Shown here: positions 1 to 12,728 of the stretch, one piece after another | Layout: each line of letters opens with the position of its first letter | How positions within the stretch are numbered: position 1 is the first letter of the stretch | DNA from: Xestospongia muta | Lineage: Eukaryota; Porifera; Demospongiae; Haplosclerida; Petrosiidae | DNA length: 64,000 nucleotides | Assembly: GCA_963693285.1 (NCBI GenBank) | Contig: OY848918.1 | Location: 16,056,263 to 16,120,262 of the forward strand | Direction of reading: 5' to 3' | Program-made: the position numbers and the translations under genes | The notes under the pieces: model-generated | What the model was told of the DNA's origin: nothing | The model's input: only the letters and a program-made list of their open reading frames with translations | Database searches by the model: none

Positions 1-530
1 ATGATCTTACTGGAGCAAGTTAATCAAAATCATTCCTTTCTTTTATAATGCTTTAATTATTGATGGCTGTTATGGCTTTCTTTGCCATAATAATTATGTT
101 CATGTGTACATCACGTGATAAGATGACCCTTTACCAGACTGGATTTATTGCATAGTAGCTTAATCATCCAACTACTTCTCAATTACAGGTATACAATTGC
201 AATTCCAATTCCAATTTTTATGAATGATGTAATAATTAGAGGTAATTACAATTACCAATTCCAATGTTATTAATGTGTAGAGAATAATACTACAAGAACT
301 ATAAATCAATCCTGTATAATATGTTCATGTTCTGACATCGATAGTTTTATATATATGTAAACAAACAAGATGCCATTCTGAGGCATATTTGTTTATTGTA
401 GCTTACAACTTTGTCAATTGATTTATAACATGTATTTAAACATGAATAAAACATACACAGATGAAATATTTTCATATGTTTGTACTGGTTTAGTTCATGA
501 TAACATGTATTGATGATTTTGACTTAACTG
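1..530. repeat. Window edge; inverted fragment of the large repeat
   Basis: No gene is visible. From about 180 to 530 the sequence matches the + strand of the right palindrome arm near 51,240-51,510, so it lies inverted relative to the next part of copy 0. Short CAATTCC-type simple sequence sits at about 195-265. The first 180 bases show nothing recognisable. Confidence 0.5.
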
Positions 531-949
531 TAGATCTTTGGATAGTGCCTTGTTGTGATTCTATCATCCCTTATGTAAGTATGATTTTAATAGATATTAT
601 TTTATAGTCCATACAAGATTTATAGAAATGACATAATCACGTAGTTCAGTATTGTTTGTAATTGTTATTTCAACACTTACTACTACTGAACCAATTTCTT
701 CACATATTGTTCCAATCAATACAAATGATCAACTGTAGTACTGGTTATGTAGTGGTAATGTATCAATACAAATAACTTGGCTCTTAATTTGATGCAGAGG
801 AACTATGCACTGTATAATATGATTTTTTGTCTTACTGTAAAAGTCAGTAATATTAAATTATAAATTAAGATGACTCACTGATAGAAAATCATCAATTAAA
901 TATCTAAAACATGGCAATTCCTCTTCAACTACTGATTTGGGATTTGTCA

Positions 950-1075
950 ATATATCAGGTATTACTTTAGAAAACTTGAAGCAATCTACATATAATAGGA
1001 AAAGTATCCTTTAAAAACAACAAGGCAGCTATAGGAGCTGCCATTCAACTTTGCAACTCATTTATTTCTTCAATT
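950..1075 (+). pseudogene. Beta-helix (Pmp-like) exon remnant
   Basis: One frame reads G-F-V-N-I-S-G-I-T-L, typical of a right-handed beta-helix rung. A shifted frame then reads S-F-K-N-N-K-A-A-I-G-A-A-I-Q-L, the F-x-N-N...G-A-I signature of polymorphic-outer-membrane-protein-type repeats. The shift between them makes this a decayed fragment. Equivalent pieces lie at about 3,640-3,780, 11,310-11,440 and 40,110-40,250, and inverted at about 50,260-50,400. Confidence 0.5.
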
Positions 1076-1133
1076 TGAAGAAACTCTAATGACATATATA
1101 CATGCACTATTTTGACCTAAATGACAAAACTAA

Positions 1134-1163
1134 ATTAGATGCAGTATTGAGAAGAACTTGCCA
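1134..1163 (+). other. 30-bp exact copy of a gene 2 exon segment
   Basis: These 30 bases equal the reverse complement of 57,795-57,824, inside the COR C-terminal exon of gene 2 (codons reading L-D-A-V-L-R-R-T-C). The match ends where the Pmp-like segment of copy 0 begins. It is a junction fragment rather than a functional exon, since no splice sites or flanking exon sequence accompany it. Confidence 0.7.
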
Positions 1164-2814
1164 GTGTGAGTCAGAATTTTATGTTATAATGTTTAATTTC
1201 ATTTCTGTTTAAATGTCTTAAATATCAATAAAGTGTAACTAAAATAATTGCAATAAATATAATTGCAATTGTTAACTGTCTGTCTGCTCCTTGTATTTTA
1301 TGTGTTAACTACATATAAAAGAGAACTGGTTATATTTTGACAATACTGAAAGATCACAACTATGTAGACAATTTTGATTAGTATTAAGAATGGATTTGTC
1401 TACATAGCTATGTTTCATTGAGTTATCACTGTAACTGTTAAAAGGACCTGTAATATAGAAAATGTTAATACAATATTAGTAGATCACATATGCAATCAAT
1501 ATGCTCCTTATAACAGTAAATGAACTCCTTATTTGTCATGTGTGTCAGAGATTAAACATACAAGGATTAATTACTGTAAATGATACATGTCAATAGTATA
1601 AAGGATACAAAGTAGTCATATTTACATAGATGCAAGTACACTATTTAGTACAAATATGTGTAAGGATTGTGTGATATGACAAAGCAATTAACAGATACAA
1701 ACAATTAAAATAGATCTATGAACACTAATTGTACAAGTTATAAAGTGTCACTAAATTGTAATATGATAATATTTTTTAGTGTTGAGTGACACAATGTAGT
1801 CCCATTTTGTGAAAAAAACAAAAGTCCCAAACTTATAGTGCTAACGTCAATTCATTTTAGTGCACACAGTATAGTGAAATAATCCTGTTCTAAGTTTCCT
1901 TATTAAGAATAAATAAGAAATTACTATTAATGTATTTAGTTTTATAAACATAGACTCTAATATGACTTTCATGTGACTTCACTACAAAGATATGTAGACT
2001 GTTAGTGTTGCTATACATATACTGGCAGTAATAATAGTGACACTACTAATTATAATATGATATACAACATATGTGGTAATAATAATTATGATGGTATGTA
2101 AATAAACAAATGACTGATAACATAGTATTGAACAGATGTATAATAAAGCATACTACCTTCCTGCATATGCATCTCTTATGCCCACAATGCCTCGTGGCTG
2201 AGCACAACAGGCTATCTTAGGACTTCTACTATAATTAGAAGTAGTTGTACTGTAAATAGAAGCCTCAATGACACTACAATCAAATTTTCTCATGTACCAC
2301 GCCCTTAATGAGCAATTTTTGCATAACACAGATAAGAGTTAATATAAAATTGAACTGTTATTATTCATCTATGAGTCGATGCTATTTTCAATAATGCAGA
2401 CATTTTAATAATGTCGTATATTTGATGAAAATGTATTGAGACTAAAACTTATTTATCAACACTACTAAGACTTATACTAATGAGAAATTAATAGTCTATG
2501 AAGACACTAAATATTCTGTTATTGAATAAGACTCTCTCAAAAATGGAGGAAGTTTTTATTTAGTCATTTTTGAACAGTGCAATAAATTTATAAAATGAAC
2601 AGAAATCTTGTTCAAAAATGTAACCTTTTTAATGAGCACTGTAAGTAAGTAAGAGGCATGCATTTATATCTATGTCATGGACAAATCCAAGCACAACATC
2701 CCCATGATTCTTGAAGACATTGTACCACAAAGAAGTAATCATATGACTACTCACAGTCATGTATTGTATACAACTACTTCATGCTTGAGTTTTAGTAATT
2801 GAAACAAATGTTAC

Positions 2815-3320
2815 AATTAGAGGAAATAGCAAGTTTCATGATAACAATCTCTAGTGATTACAGTCTTTAACAGCAATATACATTTGACAGGGCAACTGTT
2901 GTTTGGTAAAAACCTGGGTACAAATAGATGACCATTTCTCTCTATTCATCTTTCTTGATTTTTCAAAAACAATTAACTGCTACAGTCCTTAACAACACTG
3001 CTTTGTTATATGGTGGAGCTATGTATGTTGACAATGTAGTCCTCCCAGGTCACAGTAGATGTGCTATACAAATCAATAAACAAACTTTGTCTTTGGTAAT
3101 ACAGAATGTAGACCATGCTCTGACCTATGGTTAATTTCAATAGTGGGATATATGCTCTATCTGATCTGCTACTAGTAGCAATATTGCTAGCATTCCTCTA
3201 TAACTATATCAAGGGGTCCATTAGCTGGTATTGTAATAGCTATGACTTTCCACTATTGACTAATTGGATAACAACAATTGGTTTGTATTCACTGCAAGAG
3301 TCTTTGTTTACCTCATAAAC
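2815..3320 (+). pseudogene. Pmp-like beta-helix exon remnant, copy 0
   Basis: The region encodes the rung motif V-T-I-R-G-N-S-K-F-H-D-N-N. After stops and a frame change it opens at 2,928-3,134 with a rung ending L-Y-G-G-A-M-Y-V-D-N-V. The F/L-x-N-N...G-G-A-x-Y pattern is the hallmark of chlamydial Pmp-type repeats, also found in large sponge and cnidarian surface proteins. Stops and shifts show decay. Close copies lie at 8,486-8,695, 37,282-37,488 and 53,223-53,017 (minus strand). The membrane and tail exons of the other copies are missing here. Confidence 0.55.
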
Positions 3321-4109
3321 CTATTCTAGAATTTTCAATGTGTTTGTCAATGTTAGAACATGAACATATTATACAGGATTGATCTATATTATATTATAGT
3401 CCTTACAGGATTTATAGAGATAACATAATCACGTAGTCCAGTATTATTTGTAATTGTTTTTTCAACACTTACTATTACTGAATAACTTTCTTCACATATT
3501 GTCAAATCAATACAAGTGATCAACTGTGGTACTGGTTATGTAGTGGTAATGTATTAATGCCAAATAACTAGGTTCTTATTTTCACACAGAGGAACTATGT
3601 ACTGTACAATATGATCTCTTCAACTACTGGTTTGGGATTTGTCAATATATCAGGTATTACTTTTAAAAGAATTGAAGTAACCTACATATAATAGTAACCT
3701 ACATATAATAGGAAAAATATCCTTTAAAACAACATGGCAGCTATAGAAGCTGCCATTCAACTATGCAACTCATTTCTTGACGTATATACATGCACTATTT
3801 AACCTAAAGGGGTTAAATTGATGTGCCTACTTTTGTTTACCTATATTAGTGATTGAAATTTAGAACGTTGCTAGCCTATTTTTAACACTTTTCAAAATGG
3901 TGACAAAGTTCCAGAAGACAAACCCTTGTGGGACTGTTTCATACTACATTTGGAAGCCTTGAGAATTTCTACATCCAGAGTAATGTCTCCAGACTTTGCT
4001 AGTTATTTGAAAGTTCTAATTGATCAATATCATTCCAACTTCAAAGTATGTTCTCTGGTAGTATCTGTCACAGCACAATTCTACTAAATGATCCACTTCC
4101 CTCAATTAC

Positions 4110-4451
4110 TTACACAGTTAGTAACTTTATGTACCAGAGGTAGGAGACCATAACCTCCAAAGGGTGGCTCAGAACAGTTTTATGAATGACCATATTGGCT
4201 GTATTCACTGTATAGTTATCTGTATTATTATTAATCTCACAAGCATTTCCAAGCATGATTATAAGTATTATTTTCATGACATACATAGTAGGACCATTGT
4301 TTTCTAGCTGGTATATGAGAATGGAAGCAAAAAATTCATAATTTAAGAGAGCTACACAAATTAGTAATTGTTTTAAAAATGTACCACATTCAGTTGCAAA
4401 AAGATACCAAATCCTTCTTTTTATATACCTCCAGGGAAGAGCTCTTTTCAT
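4110..4451 (-). other. Unidentified open exon-like segment, copy 0
   Basis: A 113-codon open frame on the minus strand is bounded upstream by TTTACTTACAG (acceptor) and downstream by ACTGT|GTAAGT (donor). Related segments occur at about 40,600-40,960 (minus) and 49,548-49,905 (plus). The middle reads like a hydrophobic leader, M-K-I-I-L-I-I-M-L-G-N-A-C. No family was recognised. The opposite strand is also partly open and has its own GTAAGT, so the coding strand is uncertain. Confidence 0.25.
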
Positions 4452-4853
4452 TTGAAGATTTGAAATGTGGACCCTGTAAGTAAATAAATATTATTTATTA
4501 CACGTCCCAACAGTTCAATCTCTACTCTGTCTCATGTACATACTCTAAGCATTGTTATATAGTAGGTATTAACAACCATCTACATGTTTATCAAATATCT
4601 CATTCTCATTCTTATTTTCTTGTAATGCTATCTTCACTTTGTAAAAAATACACATTATGTTCTCATATTATAATAGTGATGGACAACTGGACATTACTGT
4701 TCAAAGTACTATTATTTCATAAGTGTTTTATGTTTTCTTAATGTTGTGATAAATATAATATTTATTGTATAATTGAATTTGTATTTTTTATTTAAAAATG
4801 TTAATTTCTCTTCAATTAGTGTTTTATATATGCCTTCCAGTCGATACGTATTT

Positions 4854-6620
4854 TCATATTTTGTTAAAAATGTAGTTTCTTTTAAAACTTTTAAAAATGA
4901 CAATGTGGACAGACCTCATGAAGATGGAAAAATTAGATTAATGTTGAACTGAAATCTTTAGTTGTTTTCCAGTAGAACATTTGAGCCCTAAACTGTCCTG
5001 TAGCAAACAACAATTTAAAAGTATGCTGAAAGTTCATTTCCTCTAAATCTACACACTCTTTCATAGAATCAGGTCATTAAATTATTATTCTAATAATTAT
5101 ATATGCTAGTATAAAATTGATGTAAATAAATCTAATCAGTTTGAACAACTAATACGTTGTAGTGGTATCATTATCATAAGTTCCAACATATTATTATAAT
5201 TATAGATTATCCTGCTAGCAGTACTTCATATTACCTGCTACAACAATATATGAAAGCTCTGTTTTTACACTTTAGTATGTAAACAAAACAACAATAATAT
5301 ATTAAAATGGATAATACATTAATAAAAGTTCTATAATTATTAAAACAACAAAAGTATATGAATGTTATATAACATTAACTAACATACTATACACAATGTA
5401 ACAATGTACATTTAACAATGTACACAACTGTCTGTATAAATGATCAGTTTGATAAGTGAATGATTTGATAGACAGAAGTCACTGGATAGAATATTTAATA
5501 TAATAAATATAATAGTTTTTGTAATAACTGATGTTCTTTTTTCTATTAAGACTTATGCTATATCCTTTACACATAATGTAGATGATTGTTATATGACATT
5601 ACTTTAATATTACACTCCTTAATACATCTATTTACATAATCGAACCATCAATGACAATATATGGTAATATTTACGTTGTTTTGTGAGTGACACAAGTACT
5701 TGTTAACATGACCACTTAAAATTAAAACAAAACAGGTTCAATGATGCAATTTAATAATGAATTTTTATGAATTTATTTTTTGTCTAACCGTTTAAATTTA
5801 CACCTTTGTTATCCATTATTTTTTTATTTTTTTTAATTACATTTTATCCACTACTTATGTAATTTTTGAAAATTACACACTTTTGTTATCCATAATTACT
5901 CTGTTATTTTTTATATTTACAATTAATTTTTTGTTATTTTAGTATCACTGTTACAATTTATTTAAGTTAGTGTTTGGTCTTTTACAATCAACTATTGATC
6001 TGTTGTACTATTACACTTAATGTGATGAACAGAACTTTACTTCTAATTTTGTCTATTTATCAAAAAACATATATCCACAACTCATCATTATAGGTCATGA
6101 AAGTTTAAAGGCTTATTTAAAACTATGATAAGTCACTAGTCTACATGTATAAACACATAACTTAACAATTATATCAACCTTACTTTTGTCTACAAACTCA
6201 AATAGAGTATGTCTGTAACATGCACCATAAAACTACCCATGCACATGGATTCATTAATTAATCAATTATTAACATGTTTATCTGTTTCTGTACTCATTAC
6301 AATTATTCAATTATATATTAAATAATCTATCAAATCCCTCAAGCTGTCTGTATCTATCCATTCATAAAAATAGTAAGGTACATTGTTTAATGAAACAAGA
6401 TGGTAATTGTAGACAATAAATCAAAATTCTTCTTGATTTTTTGCTGGAATGGATGTATATAATATGTTTCATGGTTATTGTAATAGTAAGACCATTTATG
6501 AGTACATAGATGGAAATATCTACTAACTTGTATTAACCATTTGCTGTAATGACTGATGTTTTGATTTCAGATAGGATCTATAGTAAACTATTAACTGTAT
6601 GCATATACATTTAATATACC
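4854..6620. repeat. Inverted duplicate of 56,120-57,130 with a ~700-bp insertion
   Basis: Bases 4,854-5,035 are the reverse complement of about 56,970-57,130, and 5,750-6,610 that of 56,120-56,960. The intervening 5,035-5,750 is missing from the other copy. It is AT-rich and shows nothing recognisable. This is the outer flank of the distal inverted duplication, and its counterpart sits just beyond the 3' end of gene 2. Confidence 0.7.
4971..5046 (+). mobile_element. Possible LINE C-terminal fragment
   Basis: A short frame ending TAA reads L-S-C-S-K-Q-Q-F-K-S-M-L-K-V-H-F-L. It resembles the 'F-K-x-x-L-K-x-x-F-L' end of non-LTR reverse transcriptases. It is too short and isolated to place in a clade and may be chance. 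Confidence 0.25.
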
Positions 6621-8359
6621 ATTAATTAACATACTTAAGCTTTAATTATTCACACACAAAATTGAATTTTCTTATTGTAACCTCAAATAAACTCATTACT
6701 TGATATGTGAGTCAGAATTTTACCATATGACGATTAATTTCATTTCTGTTTCAATGTCTTAAATACCAATAAAGTGAGCTGAAATAATTGTAATAAATAT
6801 AATTGCAATTGTTATTGTTAAAATTCAAGACTGTCTGTCTGCTCCTTGTATATTATTGTATAAAAAGGACTGGTTATATTTTGACAATACTGAAACATCA
6901 CAACTATGTAGACAATTCTGATTAGTATTAAGAATAGATTTGTCTACATAGCTATGTTTCATTGAGTTATCACTGTAACTGTTAACAGGACCTGTAATAT
7001 AGAAAATGTTATACAATATTAGTAGATCACATATGCAATCAATATGCTCCTTATAACAGTAAATGAACTCCTTATTTGTCATGTGTGTTAGATATTAAAC
7101 ATACAAGGGATTAATTACTGTAATTGATATATGTCAATAGTATAAAGGATACAAAGTAGTCATATTTACATAGATGCAAGTACACTATTTAGTACAAGTA
7201 TGTGTAAGGATTGTGTGATATGACAAAGCAATTAACAGATACAAACAATTGAAATAGATCTATGAACGCTAATGTACAAGTTATAAAGTGTCACTAACTT
7301 GTAATATGATAATAATTATTAGTGTTGAGTGACACAATGTAGCCCATTTTGTGAAAAAACCAAAAGTCCCAAACTTATAGTGCTAATGTTAATTCATTTT
7401 AGTGCCCACAGTATAGTGAAATAATCCGTTCTAAGCTTCCTTATTAAAAATAAATAAGAAATTACTATTAATGTATTGAGTTTTATAAACATAGCTCTAA
7501 TATGACTTTCATGTGACTTCACTACAAAGATATGTTGACTGTTAGTGTCATGTACATGATCTGTTATTACTATACATATACTGGCAGTAATAATAGTAAT
7601 ACTACTAATTATAATATGACATACAACATATGTGGTAGTAATAATTATGATGGTATGTAAATAACCAAATGACTGATAACATAGTATTGAACAGATGTAT
7701 AATATAAGCATACTACCTTCCTGTATATGCATCTCTTATGCCCACAATGCCTCGTGGCTGAGCACAACAGGCTATCTTAGGACTTCTACTATAATTAGAA
7801 GTAGTTCTACTGTAATAGAAGCCTCAATGACACTACAATCAAATTTTGTCACGTACCACGCCCTTAATGAGCAATTTTTACATAACACAGATAAGAGTTA
7901 ATATAAAATTGAACTGTTATTATTCATCTGTGAGTCGATGGTATTTTCAATAATGCAGACATTTTAATAATGTTGTATATTTGATGAAAATGTATTGAGA
8001 CTAAAACTTATTTATCAACACTACTAAGACTTATACTAATGAGAAATTAATAGTCTATGAAGACACTAAATATTCTGTTATTGAATATGACTCTCTTAAA
8101 AATGGAGAAAGTTTTTATTTAGTCATTTTTAAACAGTGTGATAAATTTATGAAATGAACAGATATCTTGTTCAAAAATGTAAACTTTATAATGAGCATTG
8201 TAAGCAAGTAAGGACCATACCTTTATGTCTATGTCATGGACAAATCCAAGCACAAATCTCCATGATTCTTGAAGACACTGTAGTACAAAGAAGTAATCAT
8301 ATGACTACTCACAGTCATGTATTGTATACAACTACTTCATGCTTGAGTTTTAGTAATTG

Positions 8360-9779
8360 AAAAAAATGTTACAATTAGAGGAAATACCAAGTTTCATGAT
8401 AACAATCCCTACTGATTACAGTCTTTAACAGCAATATACATTTGACAGGGCAATTGTTGTTTAGTAAAAACCTGGGTACAAGTGGATGACCATTTCTCTT
8501 TATTCATCTTACTTGATATTTCAAGAACCATTAACTGCTACATTCCTTAACAACAGTGCTTTCTTATATGGTGGAGCTATGTATGCTGATAATGTAGTCC
8601 TCCCAGGTCATAGTAGATGTGCTATACAAAACAATAAACAATTAAATTTGTCTTTGATAATACAGAATGTAGACCATGCTCTGACCTATGGTTGATTTCA
8701 ATAGTGGAATATGCTCTATCTGGTCTGCTACTAGTAGCAATAATGCTAGCATTACCTCTATAACTATATCAGAAGGACCATTAGCTTGTATTGTAATAGC
8801 TATGAGTTTCCACTATTGACTACTTGGATAACAACAATTGGTTTGTATTCACTGAAAGAGTCTTTGTTTCCCTCATAAACCTATTCTAGGTTTTTCAATG
8901 TGTTTGTACAATGGAATGACACCAACTTTAAAAAATGGTATAAAATTTATTTATCCAGTATACTTGTAGTTTTTAGTAATAGAATTCATAATATATAGTC
9001 AACACTCAACTCAAGTCTCTAACAAAACCATAGGTTACTCTGTACAAGACTTGGCTAGTTTTATTCTTCTCGCCTTCTCCAAAGTTTCATCACTTTTAAA
9101 GACATCATAGCTTATGTTTCTGTGGTACAGCACAAGATGGAACAGTAATAGTGTTGTAGGGTGATGGTAATGTTAATTATCTCTCTAGTCCTCAACATAT
9201 TGCTCTGTTTACTGTAGCTGTGACAAGTTTGTTGCTGTACATTATACCTTATATAGTCTTTGTTACTTTGGGTAGACATTGTATGAGATGGAGATTTGTT
9301 AATAAATACTTGCACCCATTTCTAGAGGTTGTTCAAGGTCCATACAAACAAGGAGAAGGTTATTAGTATAGAGTGAGGATAATAACTGTTGTATATGTCT
9401 ATTTGATGTTGGCAGTCTTTAGAGTTACAATGTTAACTTAATGCTGTTTATGCAACTAATACCAGTTATTATATTGTGCCTCATTCAAACATCTATCAAA
9501 TAATTTTGAAGTTCAAGACCAAACCATATTGACTCCTTTTGTGTAGTAACATTGTCATTCAGCTCCTGTTAGCTATTAGGTATTACTGGTTATCTTATGT
9601 AATAGCTTCATATAACTATATTGTTCATATTCTTTTTTGGTGTTATAGTTTGTCAATGTTGGAAAAAGCATAATTGCAAGTTCAGAAAAAAAAGAAGCTG
9701 TGATTGTGATTGTATAGTTATCCCTTCAAATAAAGAAGATGATGAAATTAGACAAGCTTTGATAGCACTTCAAGATTAA
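8360..9779 (+). pseudogene. Pmp-like beta-helix membrane protein pseudogene, copy A
   Basis: Three parts are visible. A beta-helix rung exon at 8,486-8,695 contains F-L-N-N-S-A-F-L-Y-G-G-A-M-Y. A membrane segment at 9,163-9,441 starts D-G-N-V-N-Y-L-S-S-P-Q-H-I, has a hydrophobic stretch (V-T-S-L-L-L-Y-I-I-P-Y-I-V-F-V) and then Y-L-H-P-F-L-E-V-V-Q-G-P-Y-K-Q. The tail exon at 9,649-9,779 follows a clear acceptor (TGTTATAG) and encodes a Cys-rich cytoplasmic tail ending A-L-Q-D. The H-P-F-L...P-Y-K core matches the conserved membrane module of large invertebrate GGA-repeat proteins. In-frame TAG at 9,364-9,366 and further stops and shifts make the membrane part a pseudogene, although the tail frame is intact. 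Confidence 0.6.
9649..9779 (+). CDS. Cys-rich cytoplasmic tail exon, copy A
   Basis: The exon follows TTTTTTGGTGTTATAG. It reads V-C-Q-C-W-K-K-H-N-C-K-F-R-K and continues through R-S-C-D-C-D-C to E-I-R-Q-A-L-I-A-L-Q-D and TAA. The frame is kept in the copies at 38,446-38,576 and 52,063-51,936. Closely spaced cysteines next to a membrane segment suggest palmitoylation or metal binding, but this is inference. A decayed second version of the exon follows at about 9,880-9,960. Confidence 0.5.
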
Positions 9780-12728
9780 ATCAAGTCACACACAGTATAT
9801 ATAAAGAACATTCTTATTCTATTATTACAGTGTGTAATTTAAAGTCAATTTTGTGTAGAAATGTAAGTGCAAGTATAAAAGGAGGCAAGCCACATCGTGG
9901 TAGTGTAGTTATCAATCTAATCAGATGAAAATGATGAAATGAGACAATTTTTTTTATTGTTTACAGATTAAATTAGCAATGTTCCAGATCATTTATAGCA
10001 GTATCTTAATCATAATATATAGTATTACAATATTCTATTTCTGTGTATATACATTTATACTTACACATAATTGGAACCTAAACAGTAAAACTATTATGTA
10101 TTTGTAATGCATACATTGAGACTTAAGTGGTCATGAAGATTTCATGATTATCAACACAAATATAAATTACTTAACAACCAATATTGAGGCGGAATCAAAA
10201 TCATCCATACAGGTTATCATGAACTAAATCAGTACTAGAATATGAAAATATTCCATCTGTTGTATGTTTTTATTCATATTTAATACATATTATAAACAAA
10301 TCGACAAATTTGTAAGCTACAGTAAACAAAATATGCCATGGAATGGCGTCTTGATTGTTTTGAGATTATAAAACTGTCAATGTTAGAACATGAACATTAT
10401 CATATAGGATTGATCTATAGTCCTTATAGTATTTCTCTCTACACATTAATAACATGGACCATAGTATTTATATAAAGAAAATTTAAATTAAATGGTCCAA
10501 TCATTGTTTTTATCTACTATGACTCCCATAGGAGACACCTCCTTCAGCATGAACCCAATATGTGTACAAAAACTGTTCACACACTTTGTACATGTTCCAT
10601 AACATGATTAATTGGTCTTTATAGAGATCTGTTTATTAGTTACAGTATACCATAATACAAAGTCATTCAATATAAAAAGCAAAAAAATGTTAATATACAG
10701 CCATACACATAGTACTAGTTATGTGACTTGAAACGTTAAATTAATTTATATAATTTATTTTTAGTGCAACAAGAAAATATAATTGATTGTTGTTTATTAA
10801 TTAACTACTGTACTTGTCAAGAAGAATACAGCTGAAGAAAGTATAGTCTGTAGATAGTACCATTGAATAAACAGCTAATGTAAACTTAGGAACTGTAGAT
10901 TTTTGGATACTGCTTTGTTGTAATTCTATCATCACTTATATAAGTATGATTGTTATACAGCTATAGTTTAAAATATTATATTATAGTCCTTACAGGATTT
11001 ATAGAGATGACATAATCACATATTCCAGTATTATTTGTAATTGTTTTTTCAACTTTTACCATTACTGAACGACTTTCTTTACATAATTATTGTCAAATCA
11101 ATACAAGTAATTAACTGTAGTACTGGTTATGTAGTGGTAATGTATTAATACCAAATAACTTGGTTCTTAATTTGACACAGAGGAACTATGTATTGTACAA
11201 TATGATCTTTTTGTCTTACTGAAAAAGTCAATAATATTAAATTAACAGGACTCACTGATGGAAAATCATCAATTAAATGTCTAAAACATGGAAATTTCTC
11301 TTCAACTACTGGTTTGGGATTTGTCAATATATCAGGTATTACTTTTAAAAGAATTGAAGCAACCTACATGTAATAGGAAAAATATCCTTTAAAACAACAT
11401 GGCAGCTATAGAAACTGCCATTCAACTATGAAACTCATTTCTTCCTTCGAAAAAACACTAATGACGTATATACATGCACTGTTTGACCTAAAGGGGTTAA
11501 ATTGATGCGTCTACTTTTGTTTACATATATCAGTGATTGAAATGTAGAACGTTGCTAGCCTATTTTTAACACTTTTCAAAATGGTGACAAAGTTCCAGAA
11601 GACAACACCTTGTGGGACTGTTTCATTCTACTCTTGGAAGCCTTGAGAATTTCTACATCCAGAGTAATGTCTCCAGACTTTGCTAGTTATTTGAAAGTTT
11701 TAATTGATCAATATCATTCCAACTTCAAAGTATGCTCTCTGGTAGTATCTTTCACAGCACAATTCTACTAAATGATCGACTTCCCTCGATTACTTACACG
11801 GTTTACATATAACTCTTTCAAGTTATGACAGTGTCCTGTAAAAGCAAAACACGCAAACTGAGAGTTTGCTGCTGTAACAATTTATGTTAATATAACATGT
11901 TACTTTTTCAGTACAAGTAAACTAAAGCTCAAGAAAACAAGTAAGAACTTCAGTAAAAAATGAAAAAGGGAATATTACAAGAAGTTGAGTTCAATAATTA
12001 TCCATAATGCTGCCAAATGTTCCAAATTGACTGACAACAAATCTATGGCACAGACAGAAAAAGACATTTAAATTAAACAAATCTATTTATCATTCATCTA
12101 CTTGCTAATAATAAGACATATGTCAATTGTTTAATGTCACATCCACTTCTTTCTCTACATGTCACAATTTTACAACTCCCTATTAGTGTACATCAGTCTA
12201 TTGATAATCATTATATTACACTCATTACTATTATATAATTACATGTACTTATTTTCATATGAAAGAACCTCTTGTTGTTATTACTAACAATGGTACTGAT
12301 TTCATTTAAAGACAATCTATAACGTTTGTAAATAGTTATTGCAATATACATTATAATATAAAGGTCACTATTTTGTTACAGGTTATCATAAACTTGTTCC
12401 AAAGGCTTGTCTGAAACAAAGAAGTAATCATGTACTCTCTGTAAGGATTGTTTATGTGGTATTAACAATACTAGTGTATAAGGATTGTAATTTACTCTAT
12501 TTTCAACTAGTTTACACAGTCTGTATGCCAAGTTAACAAATTTGATAACCAGTTTACACTCAATTGTACCATTAGGTTTACAAACTCATGTACTATATAT
12601 GTACTATGTAAACAGGGCTTCTGATTGTTTACAAATGTCATTAAACAATTCTATATGTATCTACATTAGTCTAGTACTTATACTAATAATGTCATTGAAC
12701 TAACTACAACGAGTGATATCTAGTTTTT

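Larger units (their letters stand above)
530..4853 (+). repeat. Copy 0: shuffled mosaic copy of the large duplicated segment
   Basis: This block is built from pieces found elsewhere in a different order. Bases 530-1,110 resemble 10,890-11,480 and 39,690-40,290. Bases 1,165-3,340 resemble 6,703-8,900 and 35,510-37,690. Bases 3,345-4,090 resemble 10,380 plus 10,980-11,770. Bases 4,090-4,850 resemble 40,580-41,335. The junction near 1,134-1,163 contains a short piece of a gene 2 exon. The coding pieces inside are beta-helix exon remnants with frameshifts. Edges were set by eye. Confidence 0.75.
6650..12728 (+). repeat. Copy A of the large duplicated segment
   Basis: This segment matches 35,450-42,335 in the same orientation and 55,060-48,030 inverted, with only scattered differences by eye. 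Compared with the left arm it lacks the piece equivalent to about 40,600-41,400; the junction is at about 11,805. It carries the Pmp-like pseudogene at 8,360-9,779, a second beta-helix fragment near 11,310-11,440, and then AT-rich sequence up to the assembly gap. Confidence 0.8.

Noticed and set aside
6825..7082. 85-codon minus-strand frame (contains V-N-S-Y-S-D-N-S-M-K-H)
   Set aside because: Disrupted in the right arm (54,629-54,860) and no recognised family; the shared sequence is explained by duplication.
11145..11378. Minus-strand frame V-I-P-D-I-L-T-N-P-K-P-V-V-E-E, open in several copies
   Set aside because: The plus strand of the same bases carries beta-helix rung motifs (G-F-V-N-I-S-G-I-T-F and N-N-x-A-A-I-G-A-A-I), so the minus frame is most likely a shadow.
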